A stretch of 64,000 nucleotides of DNA from positions 52,045 to 116,044 of the forward strand of contig JAJEFB010000006.1 in the NCBI GenBank assembly GCA_022820665.1. Direction: 5' to 3'. The stretch is from Anaerolineae bacterium (GTDB taxonomy: Bacteria > Chloroflexota > Anaerolineae > Aggregatilineales > Phototrophicaceae). The notes beneath the pieces are model-generated. The model made no database searches and was not told the origin of the DNA. It saw only the letters and a program-made list of their open reading frames with translations. Positions 54,094-64,000 of this stretch are shown here, in pieces (positions within the stretch are counted from its first letter, which is position 1; each line of letters begins with the position of its first letter). The position numbers were made by a program, and so were the translations under genes.

Positions 54094-54887
54094 TCTGACT
54101 TGCCGCGATGACGGCGTTCAACAGGCGCAACACGGTAGGCGAATTGGCCAAGCAGATGCAGGCTTGACATGGTCTGAATCAGAAAGATCAGGACGCCAAC
54201 ACATAATATGGCGATGAAGATCAGATAGTTGTCAAAGCCCAGCGATCTGTCGATCCAGGTCATCGTCTGAACATACGCGTTGTTGGCAATAATATAAGCC
54301 GTGTTCAGCAGAAGCAATCTGGCGAACAAGCCCGCAATTGCCGACTTGTTCGCTAGAAAGAAGGCTAGATTCTGCGGGAATGCAAAAGCCGGGCTGGCTC
54401 GCCTGAGCACGGCGCATCGCATAGCCGCCGCTACAGATTCCAGCGCGATGATCAGATAAAACGCGATTAGAACCCCGTCGAAGAGGAGCGATTGCCCTCG
54501 CGCTGGTTCTAAAAACTCCAGGATAACGATCGTTCCAAGCAAGCCCCAAACCAGAAGTGACAACCAGAACGCCAGACCGTTTGCAAGGTTCCGGAACAAG
54601 CTTGTTGAGGGCAAAGACTTGTGGCCCTCGCCGGCCTGGCGAATCACATCCAAACTGTAGCCTGCTAGCCAGGTCGCGAAGCAGATGAACGATAGGAAAA
54701 GACCGGTGAGCCCAATATCCTCAAACGTGCTGCCAGGATAGCTGCGGTAGGGCCATGAGCCTCTCATCTCCTCGCCGCGTTCGATGATTGATCCAAAGGC
54801 AACCAATGCAATGCCCAGAATAAGGACCGTAGTCAAGATCTTTGGCATGTTCTGGTAAGGATAACTTATCGCTCGTCGAAGGTTCAT
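54078..54887 (-). CDS. Membrane protein, possibly DUF4013-like
   Basis: A 269-residue integral membrane protein. The opening MNLRRAISYPYQN, a hydrophobic helix and then GYSLDVIRQAGEGHKSLPS resemble DUF4013 proteins of archaea and bacteria; this is a weak match by eye. About six helices follow. Start ATG 54887 is supported by AAAGGA eight bases upstream; a frame 13 residues longer is less likely. The 3' end overlaps the convergent glycosyltransferase gene by 16 bases. Function unknown. Confidence 0.65.
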   Translation of the reverse strand: MNLRRAISYPYQNMPKILTTVLILGIALVAFGSIIERGEEMRGSWPYRSYPGSTFEDIGLTGLFLSFICFATWLAGYSLDVIRQAGEGHKSLPSTSLFRNLANGLAFWLSLLVWGLLGTIVILEFLEPARGQSLLFDGVLIAFYLIIALESVAAAMRCAVLRRASPAFAFPQNLAFFLANKSAIAGLFARLLLLNTAYIIANNAYVQTMTWIDRSLGFDNYLIFIAILCVGVLIFLIQTMSSLHLLGQFAYRVAPVERRHRGKSDYGPE

Positions 54888-55024
54888 GACTATCCTTTCG
54901 CGCTTGAGGCAAAAGCCGCCGGGCATCCGATATCGGAATCGTTCGCTTGCTCTATTTCACCAACTATACAACATCCGAGCGCAATGTTCCCACTTATTGC
55001 CTTGAAGGCAGGGATGGCGTCGGC

Positions 55025-55699
55025 TCAGCCGGGGGCGCATGCCTCCGAGGCTGCCCGATGCGCCATTCGAATCGGCAGCGGCAGCCTGAACTTGGGCGTA
55101 CAAGCCAGCACTAATTGAAGCGCGCTATCGATATCCGCCAAATGTCCAACCGATATGTAAATCGGTTTCACATTGGACCGAGTACGCAGGACAAGTCCCA
55201 CTTGTTCGCCGTGATAAGTTACAGTTGCCGAACTGCCCTTGACATTGCCGGGCTGCTGATACTCGCCGATGAAATGCCGTTTGCCGCAACCGATTGTCGG
55301 GCGCCCCAGCCACAAACCCAGATGAGCCGCGATGCCCATGCGGCGCGGGTGCATTTGTCCCATACCATCAAAGATGAAGACATCCGGCTCGTGCCGCAGT
55401 TTACGGAAAGCAGCCACCAGCGCCGGTCCTTCGCGAAAGGTCAATAGACCCGGGATATAGGGATAACTCGTCGCTTGCCGCACGCAAACGGTCTCTATGT
55501 TTTCCAATTCAGGAAAACTCAGAACGACTACACAAGCGCAGGTAAATCCGCGTTTGACGCTAACATCGACGCCCGCAACTGTACGGATACTATGCAGGTC
55601 CAAGGGACTAGCGCTGACCAGGCGCGTCGCCAGCGTCTTTTGCAGGGCTATGGCATCTTTCGGGCTCAGATCCCAGTCATGCAATTGTTGGATTTTCAT
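55025..55699 (-). CDS. nfi: Endonuclease V
   Basis: A 224-residue DNA repair nuclease that nicks one base past deaminated purines such as inosine. Catalytic acids are D45 in VAGVDVS, E90 in YIPGLLTFRE and D111 in FIFDGMGQMHPRRMG. The strand-wedge motif PYIPGLL is intact. The Lys-containing loop GCGKRHFIGEY replaces the more usual GVAKKRL-type loop. Length is typical. Start ATG 55699. It lies 31 bases after the rpoD stop on the same strand, so it may be read from the dnaG-rpoD transcript. Confidence 0.93.
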   Translation of the reverse strand: MKIQQLHDWDLSPKDAIALQKTLATRLVSASPLDLHSIRTVAGVDVSVKRGFTCACVVVLSFPELENIETVCVRQATSYPYIPGLLTFREGPALVAAFRKLRHEPDVFIFDGMGQMHPRRMGIAAHLGLWLGRPTIGCGKRHFIGEYQQPGNVKGSSATVTYHGEQVGLVLRTRSNVKPIYISVGHLADIDSALQLVLACTPKFRLPLPIRMAHRAASEACAPG

Positions 55700-55730
55700 G
55701 GATAAATCGAGGTTGGAAAAGCCGATAGCG

Positions 55731-57296
55731 CTACATTTCCAGGTAGTCGCGCAATTGACGGGAGCGCGTAGGATGGCGCAACTTGCGCAGGGCTTTCACT
55801 TCAATCTGACGGATACGCTCGCGCGTTACGCCAAAAAAGTTGCCCACTTCTTCAAGCGTATTGTCCTGGCCATCGAGCAAACCGAAACGCATTTCCAAGA
55901 CCTGCCGTTCGCGTTCGCTCAAGACGCCAAGCGCCGACCGTATCTGTTCCTTGAGCAATTGGCGACTGGCGGCGTCCACCGGTCCCGGCAAATTGTCGTC
56001 CGGGATGAAGTCGCCAAGCTGGCTGCTGTCTTCTTGACCCACCGGCATATCGAGGCTCATCGGCTCTTGGCTGATGCGCATGATCTTGCGCACTTTCTGC
56101 GCGGCGCGACGCAACTTGCGATTCAAATTGGCATCGAGGGGTACATCATCGCGCCGCCGCTGTTTGATGGCTTCGCGATCCTCATCGGTCAAAAAGTCCA
56201 TTTCCAGCGCGACCTGTTCCGGCGTCGGTTCCGCGCCGAGGGTTTGCAGTAGTTCTCGTTGTACGCGCATTAGCCGATTGATGGTTTCGACCATATGCAC
56301 GGGAATACGGATTGTACGCGCCTGATCGGCAATGGCTCGGCTTATCGCTTGCCGGATCCACCAGGTCGCGTAGGTGCTGAATTTGTAGCCTTTGGTATGG
56401 TCAAACTTGTTCACTGCGCGCAGCAGACCAATGTTGCCTTCTTGAATCAGATCCAGGAAACTGATACCCCGCCCCATGTATCGCTTGGCCACACTAACGA
56501 CCAGGCGCAGATTCGCTCGCGTAAGATCTTCTATCGCCAAAGCGGCTTGACTCTCCACCTGCTCTTGCTGCTGTTTTGCCAAGTCGATCGGGTCAATTGT
56601 GTCTTCAATCCAGTTGTCAAATTCATCGAAGCTCGGCAAGCCATGCTCGCGGTGAAAATGCCGGCGCATGTGCATTTGATGTTCGATGGGAAACAGGAAC
56701 AAGGCATGTACAATTTCGAATAGCAACTGGGCGACGCCGGTCCAGGCGTCATTGCGACCCCACTGGCGTTGCATGAGATAATGCCGAATGTAGGACTCTT
56801 CCTCCATATTCCAATTACTGATAATCGCCTGCACCTCGTAAAGCAGCTTGAGAAAATCGGGCATTTCCACGTCGAAGGGTTGGGTGACTTCGCGGAGTTT
56901 CCGCCAGTTCGCGCATAGCTTTCGATAGGCAAATCTTTCGACATCCAGGTGATTGGGATCCCGCTTGCCCAGTTGCGGGTTGTCAAGACTCATCAATTCG
57001 TCTCGGAGCGCTTCGAGCTGCCGCTCGGCGGCAATCTGCGCGCTTAACCACATTTCGCGATTGCTATCCAGCAGCGGCACCTGGCCGATTTCCTTGAGAT
57101 ACATGCGCACCGGATCATCTGAAAGCGGCATATTGTCGAAGGCGCCTCCGCCGGTCGTTTCACCGCTGGCGATGTCATCATCATAGGCCGAACGGGAGAG
57201 GCTGCCGGTCGTATCATCAGTACCCGAGATCAAGCGATGCTCGTCGGTATCGTCATAGTTGCTGTATTGTCGGACGCTCTTTTTTCTACCTGCCAT
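55731..57296 (-). CDS. rpoD: Primary sigma factor of RNA polymerase (sigma-70)
   Basis: A 521-residue group 1 sigma factor. Region 1.2: [17 protein letters not shown]. Then a spacer of about 160 residues. Region 2: [38 protein letters not shown] and [19 protein letters not shown]. Region 3: [14 protein letters not shown]. Region 4: [18 protein letters not shown] and [23 protein letters not shown] 57296 is preferred since GGAGG lies 11 bases upstream. It lies 76 bases after dnaG, the classic macromolecular-synthesis pairing. An acidic N-terminal stretch (about 60 residues) replaces a recognisable region 1.1. Confidence 0.97.
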   Translation of the reverse strand: MAGRKKSVRQYSNYDDTDEHRLISGTDDTTGSLSRSAYDDDIASGETTGGGAFDNMPLSDDPVRMYLKEIGQVPLLDSNREMWLSAQIAAERQLEALRDELMSLDNPQLGKRDPNHLDVERFAYRKLCANWRKLREVTQPFDVEMPDFLKLLYEVQAIISNWNMEEESYIRHYLMQRQWGRNDAWTGVAQLLFEIVHALFLFPIEHQMHMRRHFHREHGLPSFDEFDNWIEDTIDPIDLAKQQQEQVESQAALAIEDLTRANLRLVVSVAKRYMGRGISFLDLIQEGNIGLLRAVNKFDHTKGYKFSTYATWWIRQAISRAIADQARTIRIPVHMVETINRLMRVQRELLQTLGAEPTPEQVALEMDFLTDEDREAIKQRRRDDVPLDANLNRKLRRAAQKVRKIMRISQEPMSLDMPVGQEDSSQLGDFIPDDNLPGPVDAASRQLLKEQIRSALGVLSERERQVLEMRFGLLDGQDNTLEEVGNFFGVTRERIRQIEVKALRKLRHPTRSRQLRDYLEM

Positions 57297-57372
57297 TACC
57301 GCTATTGCCTCCGACCCCTGCGCATAGCACAGCAATTGGCTTTTGTTCGCTTTTGTACAGCTATTCGAGGCT

Positions 57373-59430
57373 TCAAGTGACTGCCAAATCGAGCCGCGCC
57401 TTCGCGGTCATCGACAACATGATCTTCTGGCTGAGCTGATCCCTCTGCGCGTGATCGAGATCGGCAGTAGAACTCGCCTCTTCCTGCAAATACTGCATTT
57501 CGACCCGCTCGTGCTCGAGGCGCTCCAAACGCAGGCGCAATGCCCGGTTTATTAGCTCGTTCTGCAAGTCATCGCCTTGGATCCGCCCGCCCCGACTCCG
57601 GCTGTAAATGTCTTGTAGATCCACACGGTAAGTTCCTTGGGAGAGCGCGCGAATCGCCGCCGGATCTTCGCTTAACAGCGATCGATACTCGGCATGCAAC
57701 TCCCCGGCAAGCGCCGCGCCGATGTAGTCCAGAGGCTCTTTCTCGTCTTGCGACATCGCGTCTTGCAAGTGCGCCATCAAGATGCGGAATTGGCTCCCCG
57801 TGAAATCCTCCACGCACAGGTCGCAAAGCGGCCCGTTGAGCAAGTTTTCGTCATTGCCCGCCAATTCACGCAGCTTGCGATTGACCTGGGACAGCAGGTC
57901 GGGATTCTTGAGCAGCAAGCTCAGGCAATAGGGTTCGATAGCGCGGAATTGCGCCAGTTCTATTGTTTGCGCAGAACCCTCCCCCGCGCCGTTATCGCGC
58001 GGGACCGTATCGTCCTCGTTGTCCCAATATTCCGGTGGCGGCAACTCCGATTCCGCATCCGCTTCGGGCGGCACGATGTCTTGGGACGCGACCAAGCCGC
58101 CAGAGCCTGGCATCTGAGGTTGTTCACGCTGTGACCAAGCCAATAAGTCACGTTCGCTTATCCGCAAGCAGCGCGCCAACTTCTGCACATTCTCCCGCTG
58201 ATAGAGGTTATTTTCGGAAGCGATCAAAATCGGCAGCACGTCCTTTGCAAGCTGCTGCCTCGCTTGCAGGGTCGCGTCTCTGCTCAAACGAGCCGTCTCC
58301 ATGTCAATTACGAAGTCGGCCACGTCCTGCGCGGACTCCACCAGAGCACCCCACTCAGCCGGGGATTCTCGCAAGAAATCGTCAGGGTCCTTCCCGGACG
58401 GCACTTGCAGAATCCGAATATCGATCGACAGTCTACCCGTAAAATCCCGTTGAAGCGTCTGCCGAGCCACTTCCAGACTGCGGCGGGTGGCGCTTTGACC
58501 CGCTTCATCGGCATCAAGCGCCATGACTATTCTGCGCGCGTAACGCGGCGCCAGACGACGAATCTGGGCCTCGGTCATCGCCGTACCCATTTGCGCCACC
58601 ACATTGCGATAGCCGGCTTGATGGGCTTGAACCGCGTCCATATAGCCCTCGACGACGACAGCCGTACCCGTTTCGCGTATAGTCGCTTTGGCGCTATCCA
58701 AGCCAAAGAGCAAGCGACTCTTGTCGAAGAGCGCGGTCTGCGGCGAGTTGATGTATTTGGCGGAGTCATCCGAACTGAGCGCGCGTCCGCCAAAACCAAC
58801 CACTCGGCCGCGCTCATCGCGGATCGGGATCATCAGGCGATTGCGAAATCGGTCGTAGACGCGTCCGTTTTCGTTGCGCACAGCCAAGCCGGCGTCGATG
58901 ATCTCGTCTTCGCTATGACCCAAAGCGCTCAAGCCCTGCAATACGAAGTTCCAGCTATCGGGGGCGTAGCCAAATTGAAATGTTTCAATAGTTTCCCGGG
59001 TCAAGCCACGCCTTTTGCGAACGTATCCCAAAACCGTATTCGCGCCAGGATGCAATAGCTGCTCCCGGTAAAGTTCAGCAGCGCTCGCGAGCAGCCCGCG
59101 CAGGCGCTCCAATTCATCGCTGCGGGTCCGCTGCTGCGGCGTCTGTTGGCGGAGCCGCACCCCAGCCTCTTGAGCAAGCTCTTGCAGAGCCTCTTTGAAG
59201 TCCCAACCGTGGATCTTCTGCGCGAAAGTGAATAGATCGCCACCCTCGGAGCAAGCGCCAAAACAGTGCCAGGTTTGGCGTTCTGGATTGACTACAAAGG
59301 AGGGAGTTTTCTCATTGTGAAATGGGCAGCAGGCTTTGTGGTTGCGCCCCGCTTTCTTCAAAGAAGGCACGAAGCGCTGCACATAGCTGATAATGTCGAT
59401 GCGTGATTTGATCTCGTCCGTCACTGACAT
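57373..59430 (-). CDS. dnaG: DNA primase
   Basis: A 685-residue primase that lays RNA primers at the replication fork. The zinc finger (CHC2 type) is at about residues 35-70: [22 protein letters not shown]. The catalytic core holds [20 protein letters not shown]. The Toprim fold has [16 protein letters not shown] and [12 protein letters not shown]-terminal DnaB-binding region of about 200 residues is divergent. Start ATG 59430. Upstream TATACT is a possible -10. rpoD follows directly. Confidence 0.97.
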   Translation of the reverse strand: MSVTDEIKSRIDIISYVQRFVPSLKKAGRNHKACCPFHNEKTPSFVVNPERQTWHCFGACSEGGDLFTFAQKIHGWDFKEALQELAQEAGVRLRQQTPQQRTRSDELERLRGLLASAAELYREQLLHPGANTVLGYVRKRRGLTRETIETFQFGYAPDSWNFVLQGLSALGHSEDEIIDAGLAVRNENGRVYDRFRNRLMIPIRDERGRVVGFGGRALSSDDSAKYINSPQTALFDKSRLLFGLDSAKATIRETGTAVVVEGYMDAVQAHQAGYRNVVAQMGTAMTEAQIRRLAPRYARRIVMALDADEAGQSATRRSLEVARQTLQRDFTGRLSIDIRILQVPSGKDPDDFLRESPAEWGALVESAQDVADFVIDMETARLSRDATLQARQQLAKDVLPILIASENNLYQRENVQKLARCLRISERDLLAWSQREQPQMPGSGGLVASQDIVPPEADAESELPPPEYWDNEDDTVPRDNGAGEGSAQTIELAQFRAIEPYCLSLLLKNPDLLSQVNRKLRELAGNDENLLNGPLCDLCVEDFTGSQFRILMAHLQDAMSQDEKEPLDYIGAALAGELHAEYRSLLSEDPAAIRALSQGTYRVDLQDIYSRSRGGRIQGDDLQNELINRALRLRLERLEHERVEMQYLQEEASSTADLDHAQRDQLSQKIMLSMTAKARLDLAVT

Positions 59431-59628
59431 GGACGCGCCGCCCCCAAAAGTACCGAGTGTCGAGTATAACTTTGCTAGTCGCGAGATGCCATAGAACGGC
59501 GACCAGCCTGGAAGATCTATACAATGGTATGCTGTTAATTATGCCCAGTTGTCTAGCTGACGCAAGTAAGCTGCCCGCCATTTAGGGTTTCGATATACGT
59601 CCCAATATTGGACCCGCGAGGCAAAAGC

Positions 59629-62628
59629 CTAGAAATTGTCCAATTCACTGAGGTCGGCTCGACCGCGCTGCATAGCGCTTATTAGCTGAAGCAGCGCGAT
59701 TCGATTGTTGCGAATTCGGCTCTCGTCGGCATGCACCAGCACGTGATCAAAGAAGTCCGTAATCGCCGGCGCCATCTCTTCAAAGCCGGTCAGGAATTTA
59801 TCGATGTTGTCTTCGTCGCCCAGGTTCTTGAGGCTTGACGAATAAGCCGCGTAGAGCGATTTCTCTTGCGGCTCTTTGAGCAAATCCAGATCAAGGGACT
59901 GCGCCCCCTCATTACGCGTTATTCGCGCGCAACGGGCAAAGCTGTCCAGAATGGATTCCCAATTCGGTTTTCCAACCCAGTGCGCGAGTTCTTCTATGCC
60001 CTGAATGGCGCGAAAAGGATTTGCCGCCTGCTCTGCCAAGACAGCGCTGACGACATCGCGCGGAACGCTCAGTTTATCGCTCAGCCAATTGTCGAAGCGC
60101 CCGGTAAGGAAGTCAAGAACCTGAATCCGCATATCCGAGCCAACCTCGACCGGTTGAGCCTCCGCTACCCTCTTAATCACCGAACGCAAATCAGCGGAGA
60201 TGCGCGCTTCGGCGAGAATTCGCAGGATACCCAGGGCAGAACGCCGCAAGCCATAGGGATCCGATGTTGATTTCGGCGCCAAGCCCACCGCCAACAGTCC
60301 CACCAGGCTATCCAGCTTGTCCGCCAGCGCCAGCAAACGTCCGGCAGCGCTGGCTGGCAACTTGCCTCCAGCGCCACCGGGCAGCCAGTGCTCGGCAATC
60401 GCCCCCGCAACGGCTGGATCGTAGCCTTCTCTCAAAGCGTATTCGCGCCCCATGACCCCTTGCAGCGAGGTCATTTCGACGACCATGCTCGTCGCCAGAT
60501 CCGCCTTTGCGACCTGCGCCGCTTGTCGCGCGATGTCGATATCCGATCGGTCGAAACCCAGCAACGCGCCGAGGTCAGCAATTGTAGAAGCCACGCGGTC
60601 ATTTTTCCCGCGCATGGATCCCAACTCCGCTTGAAATGTCAAGGTGTCCAGGCGCGGCAGATAGGCTCCCAGCGGCTTCTTGATATCCGCCTCGTAGAAG
60701 AAACTGGCGTCGGAAAAGCGCGCGCGTATGACTTGTTCGTTGCCGTGAATGACCTTGTCCAAGTGCTCGCCATCGCCATTGCGCACGCCGATGAAATAGG
60801 GCAAGAGCTTGCCATCTTTGTCTTCAACGGCGAAATAGCGCTGGTGTTTGCGCATGACAGTGACGAGCACATCGCGCGGCAACTCCAGATATGTTCTATC
60901 AAATTCGCCGCGGAAAGCCCTCGGCGCTTCAACCAGATTTGTCACTTCATCGAGCAGATCCTGGTCTGACGGGACGATGCCGCCGACTTCACTCGCCAGC
61001 ATATCGACTTGTTCTTGTATCGAATCGCGCCGTCGGTCAAAGCTGAGCTTGATGCCGTCTGCATCACAAAGGCGTTTATAGGCATCCAAGTCCTTGATCT
61101 GGGTTTCTTTCGAACCATAAGGGCGTAGTCCGCGAGTGACGTTTCCGCTCGCGACGCCCCCAAGCTCAAAGGGGATAACCGTTTCGCCGAACAGAGCCAG
61201 GATCCAGCGAATGGGGCGTGAAAAAGCCAAGCCGCTGGCATTCCAACGCATTGACTTGCCAAATCGTAGGTCGGACAAGATCTTTGGCAATCCGCTCGCC
61301 AGCACTTCTGTTGCAGGCAAACCGGCAACTTTCACCAGCGCCGTCACATAACTGCCGCCGTCGATCTCATGGACGACCAGTTCGCCGACATCAACGCCTT
61401 TGCCGCGGGCGAAGCCTTCAGCCGCTCGCGTAGGCTTGCCGCTTTCGTCGAATGCGCGGGCTGCCGGCGGACCCTTGGCAAGAAACTCATCGTCGCTCTG
61501 CCCCGGCGCGACCTCGCGCGCGATTATGACTATGCGGCGCGGAGTCGCGTTTAGCTCGATACTTTTGTTGGCGAGTTTTAATTGCTCGAACAATGTCGGC
61601 ACAGCATCTTGCAGATATGACAACACCTCAGCAACATCATCAGCGGGCATTTCCTCCACGCCTATTTCAATCAGCAGATCCGCCGCTGTCGTCGGCACCG
61701 CCGGCATGTCGCCAGCTACCTGAGCCGGGGGACCTTTCCATTTATCCGCCATTTTCATCAGCGGGTAGCCCATTGCCTCCCGCTTTTGGACGTACTCTTT
61801 GGCGATCGTCCGGGTCATTCCACGCATTCGGCGGAAATAGTTCGCGCGCTCGGTGACGCCAATAGCGCCACGAGTATCCAGGACGTTGAAGAGATGGCTG
61901 CACTTGAGCACGTAATCATAGGCGCTGATCAAGGCGTCGCCTTCCAGCGCGTGTGAGTACTCGCGTTCATAGGTATCGTAGACCTGCTTGAGCGCGCTTA
62001 CATCGGCGACATCAAAATAATATCGACAGTGCTCGACCTCTTCGTTGAACATCATGTCGCCGTAGTTTACGCCGTCCAGCCAGTCGATCTCCCAGGCCGA
62101 GTCCTTCCCCTGCAAAGCCAATACAATTCGCTCAATCCCATAGGTGATTTCCACGCTTACCGGATCAAGCGTCATGCCCCCCGCTTGCTGAAAATAGGTG
62201 AATTGCGTGATCTCCTGGCCGTCCAGCCACACTTCCCAGCCGAGCCCCCAAGCGCCGAGCGCGGGCGATTCCCAGTTGTCTTCGACAAAGCGAATATCGT
62301 GCTCACGCTCTTTGATGCCCAACGCCTCCAACGACGCGAGGTAAAGCTCTTGGGGATTGCCCGGATCCGGCTTCAAGATGACTTGATATTGATAGTACTT
62401 CTGCATCCGATTGGGATTTTCGCCGAAGCGGCCATCATCAGGGCGGACGCTTGGTTCGACGTAAGCAACGCGCCAGGGCTCGGGACCCAATACGCGCAGA
62501 GTCGTCGCGGGATTGCCGGTGCCCGCCCCCACTTGCACGTTATACGGCTCCCAGATGACGCAGTCCTGCGCTGCCCAAAACTCATGCAGTTTTAGAATGA
62601 CCTGCTGGAAATTCAGGGGATTCGCCAT
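59629..62628 (-). CDS. glyQS: Glycyl-tRNA synthetase, fused alpha and beta subunits
   Basis: A 999-residue enzyme that charges tRNA(Gly). Residues about 1-300 are the alpha (catalytic) chain: [38 protein letters not shown], and [13 protein letters not shown]. After a short linker (near 315-325) comes the beta chain: [20 protein letters not shown], then HWVRRGL-like HD region and a C-terminal anticodon-binding domain. Most bacteria encode the two chains separately; fused forms occur in Chlamydia and some other lineages. AAGGAGAG precedes ATG 62628. An IS3 element sits 116 bases upstream. Confidence 0.96.
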   Translation of the reverse strand: MANPLNFQQVILKLHEFWAAQDCVIWEPYNVQVGAGTGNPATTLRVLGPEPWRVAYVEPSVRPDDGRFGENPNRMQKYYQYQVILKPDPGNPQELYLASLEALGIKEREHDIRFVEDNWESPALGAWGLGWEVWLDGQEITQFTYFQQAGGMTLDPVSVEITYGIERIVLALQGKDSAWEIDWLDGVNYGDMMFNEEVEHCRYYFDVADVSALKQVYDTYEREYSHALEGDALISAYDYVLKCSHLFNVLDTRGAIGVTERANYFRRMRGMTRTIAKEYVQKREAMGYPLMKMADKWKGPPAQVAGDMPAVPTTAADLLIEIGVEEMPADDVAEVLSYLQDAVPTLFEQLKLANKSIELNATPRRIVIIAREVAPGQSDDEFLAKGPPAARAFDESGKPTRAAEGFARGKGVDVGELVVHEIDGGSYVTALVKVAGLPATEVLASGLPKILSDLRFGKSMRWNASGLAFSRPIRWILALFGETVIPFELGGVASGNVTRGLRPYGSKETQIKDLDAYKRLCDADGIKLSFDRRRDSIQEQVDMLASEVGGIVPSDQDLLDEVTNLVEAPRAFRGEFDRTYLELPRDVLVTVMRKHQRYFAVEDKDGKLLPYFIGVRNGDGEHLDKVIHGNEQVIRARFSDASFFYEADIKKPLGAYLPRLDTLTFQAELGSMRGKNDRVASTIADLGALLGFDRSDIDIARQAAQVAKADLATSMVVEMTSLQGVMGREYALREGYDPAVAGAIAEHWLPGGAGGKLPASAAGRLLALADKLDSLVGLLAVGLAPKSTSDPYGLRRSALGILRILAEARISADLRSVIKRVAEAQPVEVGSDMRIQVLDFLTGRFDNWLSDKLSVPRDVVSAVLAEQAANPFRAIQGIEELAHWVGKPNWESILDSFARCARITRNEGAQSLDLDLLKEPQEKSLYAAYSSSLKNLGDEDNIDKFLTGFEEMAPAITDFFDHVLVHADESRIRNNRIALLQLISAMQRGRADLSELDNF

Positions 62629-62744
62629 GACTCTCCTTGCTGCCCGCGATAGTGGGAAGTAACGCGCTGCATTATACGAGCCCGGGAAACAAATAACGAG
62701 GGGGACGAATCAGTCCAGAAGGAGCAAATCGAGAGGCTGAACCT

Positions 62745-62770
62745 TGTAGTGGTCTCGAAAAACTGGACAC
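62745..62770 (+). repeat. Left terminal inverted repeat of the IS
   Basis: Begins TGTAGTGGTC and ends TGGACAC. Against the reverse complement of 63975-64000 it matches at the first ten and last seven positions, with scattered mismatches between. Confidence 0.9.
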
Positions 62771-62815
62771 CTAGTTAAGAGAGTATGCTAGAGCAACAGG
62801 GAAAGGGACACAGAC

Positions 62816-63127
62816 ATGGGAAAACGCCGTAAGCACAGCCCGGAAACGAAGGTCAGAATTGTTTTGGAAATCCTTCGTGGCGAGAAATCTCTGGCTCAAG
62901 CCAGCCGCGAGTATCAGATCAAGGACAGCCTGCTTTACCGCTGGAAAGACGAGTTCCTGGAAGGGGCCAAGCAGGCTTTTGCCTACGGTCAGCCGGCTGC
63001 GCAGAAGCGCCGGGCGGACAAGGTAGCTGAGTTGGAGCGCTTATTGGGGAAGCTGACAATGCAACTGGAAATTGCAAAAAAAGCCTCTCATTATGTGAAA
63101 TCTCAACCGCCCGAAAGCGAGAGCTAG
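62816..63127 (+). CDS. IS3-family transposase OrfA
   Basis: A 103-residue DNA-binding protein with the N-terminal helix-turn-helix of IS3 OrfA: RKHSPETKVRIVLEILRGEK, SLAQASREYQIKDSLLYRWK. A leucine-rich helix follows (ELERLLGKLTMQLEI), which mediates pairing with OrfAB. GGGAAAGGG precedes ATG 62816. It ends at 63127, five bases before the OrfB ATG, while the OrfB frame stays open far upstream. A slippery A7 lies inside it. Confidence 0.95.
   Translation: MGKRRKHSPETKVRIVLEILRGEKSLAQASREYQIKDSLLYRWKDEFLEGAKQAFAYGQPAAQKRRADKVAELERLLGKLTMQLEIAKKASHYVKSQPPESES
63076..63082 (+). promoter_or_regulatory. Programmed -1 frameshift site joining OrfA and OrfB
   Basis: A-AAA-AAA in the OrfA frame (GCA AAA AAA GCC), the canonical IS3 slippery heptamer. 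A -1 slip continues as S-L-S-L-C-E and stays open into OrfB, giving the OrfAB transposase. Confidence 0.85.
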
Positions 63128-63132
63128 TACAG

Positions 63133-63960
63133 ATGCTCAGCCAGGACTACTCGGTGTCGGCAAGCTGCGCGGTGCTGGAACTGCCGCGCAGCAGCTACTA
63201 TCATATCGGCAAGTCGCGGGACCATCAGCGCCTGCGTTCGGCGATAGAGCAGCTTGCTGGGCGGCATCCGACTTATGGCAGTCGGCGGATAGCAGCGCAG
63301 TTGCAGCGCGCGCCTTATGAGATGGTGGTGGGACGCCATTTGGCGCGGCGGCTGATGCGAGAGATGAGCTTGGACATCCAGCCGAAGCGGCGTCGGGGCA
63401 GTGGCACGGACAGTCGACATGGCTACCAGCGATGCCCGAACCTGATCAAAGGGCTTCGAGCAGCGCGTCCGAACCAGGTCTGGGTCGCCGATATTACCTA
63501 TCTATGCCTGCACTCGGATTTCATCTACTTGGCCATCCTGATGGATGTATACACGCGCGCGGTACGCGGCTGGCATCTGAGTTGGTCATCGGACAAGAGC
63601 TTGACGATAACAGCGCTGGGCAAAGCCCTGCAAAACCATTCGGCGCCGGCGATCCATCACTCCGACCAGGGCGGGCAATACGCCGCCGAAGACTATGTGA
63701 AGCCGCTGCGTGATGCCGGTACGCAGATCAGCATGGCAGCTGCCGGCGAGCCCAGCGAAAACGGTTATGCCGAGCGCTTGATCCGCACAATCAAGGAGGA
63801 GGAAGTGTACCTGAGCGATTACCAGAGCATGGCCGAAGCGCAGCAGCAGCTTGGACACTTCATCGACGTGGTCTACAATCAGTTACGCCCGCACAGTGCT
63901 ATAGACTACCGGACGCCGGCAGAACGTGAGAGGCAATGGTTGCAGCGCAATCCTCTCTAA
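63133..63960 (+). CDS. IS3-family transposase OrfB (DDE integrase core)
   Basis: A 275-residue catalytic half of the transposase when read from its own ATG; in vivo it is most likely made as OrfAB. HTH_21 region: HPTYGSRRIAAQLQ. The DDE triad is complete: D120 in NQVWVADITYL, D178 in IHHSDQGGQYA and E214 in NGYAERLIRTIKEEE, with D178 to E214 at the family spacing (35 residues between). The end IDYRTPAEREREW-like motif is present (YRTPAERERQW). No stop or frame break. Confidence 0.95.
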   Translation: MLSQDYSVSASCAVLELPRSSYYHIGKSRDHQRLRSAIEQLAGRHPTYGSRRIAAQLQRAPYEMVVGRHLARRLMREMSLDIQPKRRRGSGTDSRHGYQRCPNLIKGLRAARPNQVWVADITYLCLHSDFIYLAILMDVYTRAVRGWHLSWSSDKSLTITALGKALQNHSAPAIHHSDQGGQYAAEDYVKPLRDAGTQISMAAAGEPSENGYAERLIRTIKEEEVYLSDYQSMAEAQQQLGHFIDVVYNQLRPHSAIDYRTPAERERQWLQRNPL

Positions 63961-63974
63961 AGTTCTGCGATTTT

Positions 63975-64000
63975 GTGTCCAATAAATTAGGACCACTACA
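63975..64000 (-). repeat. Right terminal inverted repeat of the IS
   Basis: GTGTCCAATAAATTAGG then ACCACTACA, mirror of the left end. Ends with CA as expected for IS3. Confidence 0.9.

Larger units (their letters stand above)
62745..64000 (+). mobile_element. IS3-family insertion sequence, complete
   Basis: A 1256-bp element with terminal inverted repeats, TG/CA ends and two overlapping-frame genes joined by a frameshift. It ends exactly at the window edge, so the target duplication on the right cannot be checked. Both genes are intact, so it is likely active or recently so. Confidence 0.93.

Noticed and set aside
62745..62815. Outward promoter from the left IS end driving glyQS
   Set aside because: CATACT and TTGCTC on the minus strand are too close together to form a promoter.
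1..64000. tRNA genes, rRNA genes and CRISPR arrays
   Set aside because: Gaps were read on both strands for cloverleaf features and regularly spaced repeats; none convincing apart from the tmRNA.

Overview
The window looks like a chromosomal stretch of a free-living, respiring bacterium, most likely a Chloroflexota member (Anaerolineae-like). That placement is an inference. It rests on a complete 14-subunit NDH-1 operon, a fused GlyQS glycyl-tRNA synthetase, a dnaG-rpoD pair, many low-homology membrane proteins and moderately high GC. No rRNA, CRISPR array or convincing tRNA gene was seen. One intact IS3-family insertion sequence ends the window.

Layout. 1-953: 3' part of a renalase-like FAD oxidoreductase gene (minus). 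954-3281: a repeat-bearing gap, a tmRNA gene (ssrA) with its terminator, a lipoprotein gene and a small unknown gene. 3460-12345: a plus-strand run with an ABC exporter, a nitrilase-family amidohydrolase, peptidyl-tRNA hydrolase with a TPR-like tail, a serine hydrolase and mfd. 12346-13136: a gene-poor gap with a candidate SOS promoter and two repeat copies. 13137-17935: a GT-C type membrane protein, a YbaK-type deacylase, a PhyH-family oxygenase, an unknown membrane protein and an EamA transporter. 17966-35359: the minus-strand nuo operon (A-B-C-D-E-F-TPR-G-H-I-J-K-L-M-N), bounded by a candidate promoter and a terminator. 35531-39714: rpoB alone with its own terminator. 39961-46309: a carbohydrate cluster of RpiR/SIS regulator, ABC binding protein, two permeases, class II aldolase and an ADP-dependent sugar kinase. 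46390-54887: methyltransferase, membrane proteins, an ABC-F ATPase, an M19-like protein and a GT4 glycosyltransferase. 55025-62628: endonuclease V, rpoD, dnaG and glyQS (all minus). 62745-64000: IS3-family element.

How the genes work together. The nuo operon would couple NADH oxidation to quinone reduction and ion pumping. Several membrane subunits carry extra material predicted to face outward: a roughly 275-residue DUF4397-like insert in NuoJ, a roughly 120-residue acidic and His-rich insert in NuoL, a smaller one at the equivalent loop of NuoM, and an extra N-terminal helix plus cysteine loop in NuoH. This decorated complex I is the strongest candidate for something undescribed. The sugar cluster reads as a complete import, phosphorylation and cleavage route under a local regulator, except that it has no ATPase gene for the importer. 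Other notable points are rpoB without an adjacent rpoC, a Pth-TPR fusion, an M19-like dipeptidase with altered metal ligands, and a leaderless-type SOS promoter with no intact gene behind it.
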